Below, in pieces: positions 4,991 through 6,108 of a DNA stretch of 6,108 nt. The stretch lies in contig DJVU01000070.1 in the NCBI GenBank assembly GCA_002441345.1, forward strand, positions 1-6,108, in the 5' to 3' direction. The notes below the pieces were generated by a model. It was not told the DNA's origin, did no database searches, and worked only from the letters and a program-made list of their open reading frames with translations. Position numbers and translations under genes: made by a program. Position 1 is the first letter of the stretch. The number at the start of each line of letters is the position of its first letter. Origin of the DNA: Bacteroidales bacterium UBA6248. GTDB taxonomy: Bacteria; Bacteroidota; Bacteroidia; Bacteroidales; Lentimicrobiaceae.

Positions 4991-6108
4991 ATGAAAGTTT
5001 TCAAGTTCGGAGGTGCATCGCTAAGGGATGCGGAAGCGGTAAGAAATGTCAGGGAAATTCTGAATCGGTATCCGGGAGAGCGTATCTGCGTTGTAATTTC
5101 AGCAATGGGTAAGACAACCAATGCGCTTGAGCAGGTTGCCGATGCATGGATTAATCAGGACGTCGGCGTGTTTTCACTGCTCAGCGGGCTTGAGAGTTTT
5201 CATCTGGAAATTTCGTCAGGGCTCGGGGGTGCCGGCAGTTCCGCGGTTAAATCTATCATCAGGGATATACGTCTGCTGCTTCAGTCAGCACCGCCCTCAC
5301 TCTATGACGCGGCTTACGATCAGGTGGTATCGCACGGAGAGCTTCTGTCGACCGCTATTGTCAGCGAATTTCTCAGGCAGGAGGGAGTCCCGAATCAGCT
5401 TCTTGACGCCCGGAAGCTGATAATAACCAGTGAAGCATTCCGCAATGCCCGAATAAGCTGGGATGAAACAACCCGAAGGATACTTGCAGCCTTTGATGAA
5501 GCCAACCCGGAATACGAAGCTCCCTTGTATATCACCCAGGGATTTATCGGCAGCAGTGCCAATGGCCACCCGGTAACATTGGGCAGGGAAGGTTCCGACT
5601 TCAGCGCGGCCATCTTTGCCTACGCCCTCGATGCCGGCGAAATGATTATCTGGAAGGATGTACCCGGCGTACTGAATGCCGACCCCCGCTACTTCGACGA
5701 CACCGTGCTGCTCGACCGCATTTCTTACCGCGACGCCATCGAGCTGGCCTATTTCGGGGCTTCGGTCATACATCCGAAAACCATTCAGCCGCTGCAGAAC
5801 AAGAATATTCCGCTGTACGTGAAGTCCTTTGAAAAACCGGAGGAAAAAGGAACCCTGATCCACAGTTTCGAAGATCAGCCGCTGAGTACGCCCTGCTACA
5901 TTGTAAAAAAAGAACAGGTGCTGGTCTCCGTCTCGCCCAACGACTTTTCATTTATCGCCGAAGACGGGCTGCACACCATTTTCGGACTGCTTTCGCACAT
6001 GGGTATCCGCATCAACCTGATGCAGAATTCAGCCATCAGTTTTTCCATCTGTATCGACGATCATCCAGACAAGCTGAACCGGCTTTTCAAGGCCCTCAGC
6101 GGCGATTT
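4991..6108 (+). CDS. lysC: Aspartate kinase, N-terminal 372 codons (3' end outside window)
   Basis: Phosphorylates aspartate in the first step toward lysine, threonine and methionine; cytoplasmic. The kinase domain (about 1-285) shows KFGGAS at 5-10, where most family members have KFGGTS, then the substrate-loop SHGELLS (114-120), TLGREGSDFSAA (196-207, usually GRGGSD), WKDVPGVLNADPR (221-233) and FGASVIHPKT (255-264). An ACT-type regulatory region begins near residue 308 (VLVSVSP), so feedback control by an end product is expected, though which amino acid cannot be told. Monofunctional enzymes are about 440 residues. Because the end is missing, fusion to homoserine dehydrogenase cannot be strictly excluded, but the KFGGAS start resembles the standalone Bacteroidota form. 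The ATG at 4991 puts KFGG at the usual distance; an in-frame ATG at 4952 would add 13 residues (beginning MKKRSG) and is less likely. No Shine-Dalgarno is visible. Confidence 0.93.
   Translation, partial: MKVFKFGGASLRDAEAVRNVREILNRYPGERICVVISAMGKTTNALEQVADAWINQDVGVFSLLSGLESFHLEISSGLGGAGSSAVKSIIRDIRLLLQSAPPSLYDAAYDQVVSHGELLSTAIVSEFLRQEGVPNQLLDARKLIITSEAFRNARISWDETTRRILAAFDEANPEYEAPLYITQGFIGSSANGHPVTLGREGSDFSAAIFAYALDAGEMIIWKDVPGVLNADPRYFDDTVLLDRISYRDAIELAYFGASVIHPKTIQPLQNKNIPLYVKSFEKPEEKGTLIHSFEDQPLSTPCYIVKKEQVLVSVSPNDFSFIAEDGLHTIFGLLSHMGIRINLMQNSAISFSICIDDHPDKLNRLFKALSGD

Noticed and set aside
4390..5112. 240-codon plus-strand frame spanning the 5' part of fbp, the intergenic region and the start of the aspartate kinase gene
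   Set aside because: It overlaps fbp antisense and the aspartate kinase gene in another frame. The intergenic part looks mildly protein-like but has no convincing start or family resemblance; a gene remnant is possible but unsupported.
5005..5591. KFGGAS and GREGSD in place of KFGGTS and GRGGSD as a sign of an inactive or novel kinase
   Set aside because: Both variants occur, to my knowledge, in standalone Bacteroidota aspartate kinases, and the lysine and aspartate of these motifs are intact, so ordinary activity is expected.
5297..5863. 188-codon minus-strand frame opposite the aspartate kinase gene
   Set aside because: The plus-strand frame carries all the aspartokinase motifs in order; the antisense frame has none.

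Overview
The window fits a Bacteroidota genome, most likely from the Bacteroidales/Marinilabiliales side. Three things point there: an RprX/RprY-type two-component pair, several promoters of the phylum's TAnnTTTG (-7) type, and start codons with little or no Shine-Dalgarno sequence. Genus cannot be told from this sequence. I see no mobile element, phage gene, CRISPR array, tRNA or rRNA.

Layout, left to right. Positions 1-1085 (minus) hold the first 361 codons of glucose-6-phosphate isomerase (pgi), whose 3' end is outside the window. Positions 1086-1380 are a divergent control region with promoter-like elements on both strands, a strong hairpin with a T-tract reading leftward, and three phased ATGTTAA-like repeats next to the kinase promoter. 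Positions 1381-2943 (plus) encode a membrane histidine kinase (rprX) and 2997-3689 (plus) its OmpR-family response regulator (rprY), an apparent two-gene operon. Positions 3697-4698 (minus) encode class I fructose-1,6-bisphosphatase (fbp), converging on rprY with only 7 bases between stop codons. Positions 4699-4990 are a second divergent control region. Positions 4991-6108 (plus) hold the first 372 codons of an aspartate kinase (lysC-type), cut by the right edge.

How they work together: Fbp turns fructose-1,6-bisphosphate into fructose-6-phosphate, and Pgi turns that into glucose-6-phosphate, so the two enzymes that flank rprXY catalyse consecutive steps of gluconeogenesis. The kinase-regulator pair lies between them on the opposite strand and shares its upstream region with pgi. 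Whether this adjacency reflects regulation is inference. Aspartate kinase opens the aspartate-family amino-acid pathway (lysine, threonine, methionine) and has no obvious functional tie to the others.

The coding content is ordinary core metabolism and signalling; I do not see a new system in it. The parts worth a second look are non-coding: the pgi/rprX intergenic region (possible small RNA or leader attenuator, possible autoregulatory operator, apparently leaderless rprX message) and the leader of the aspartate kinase gene.
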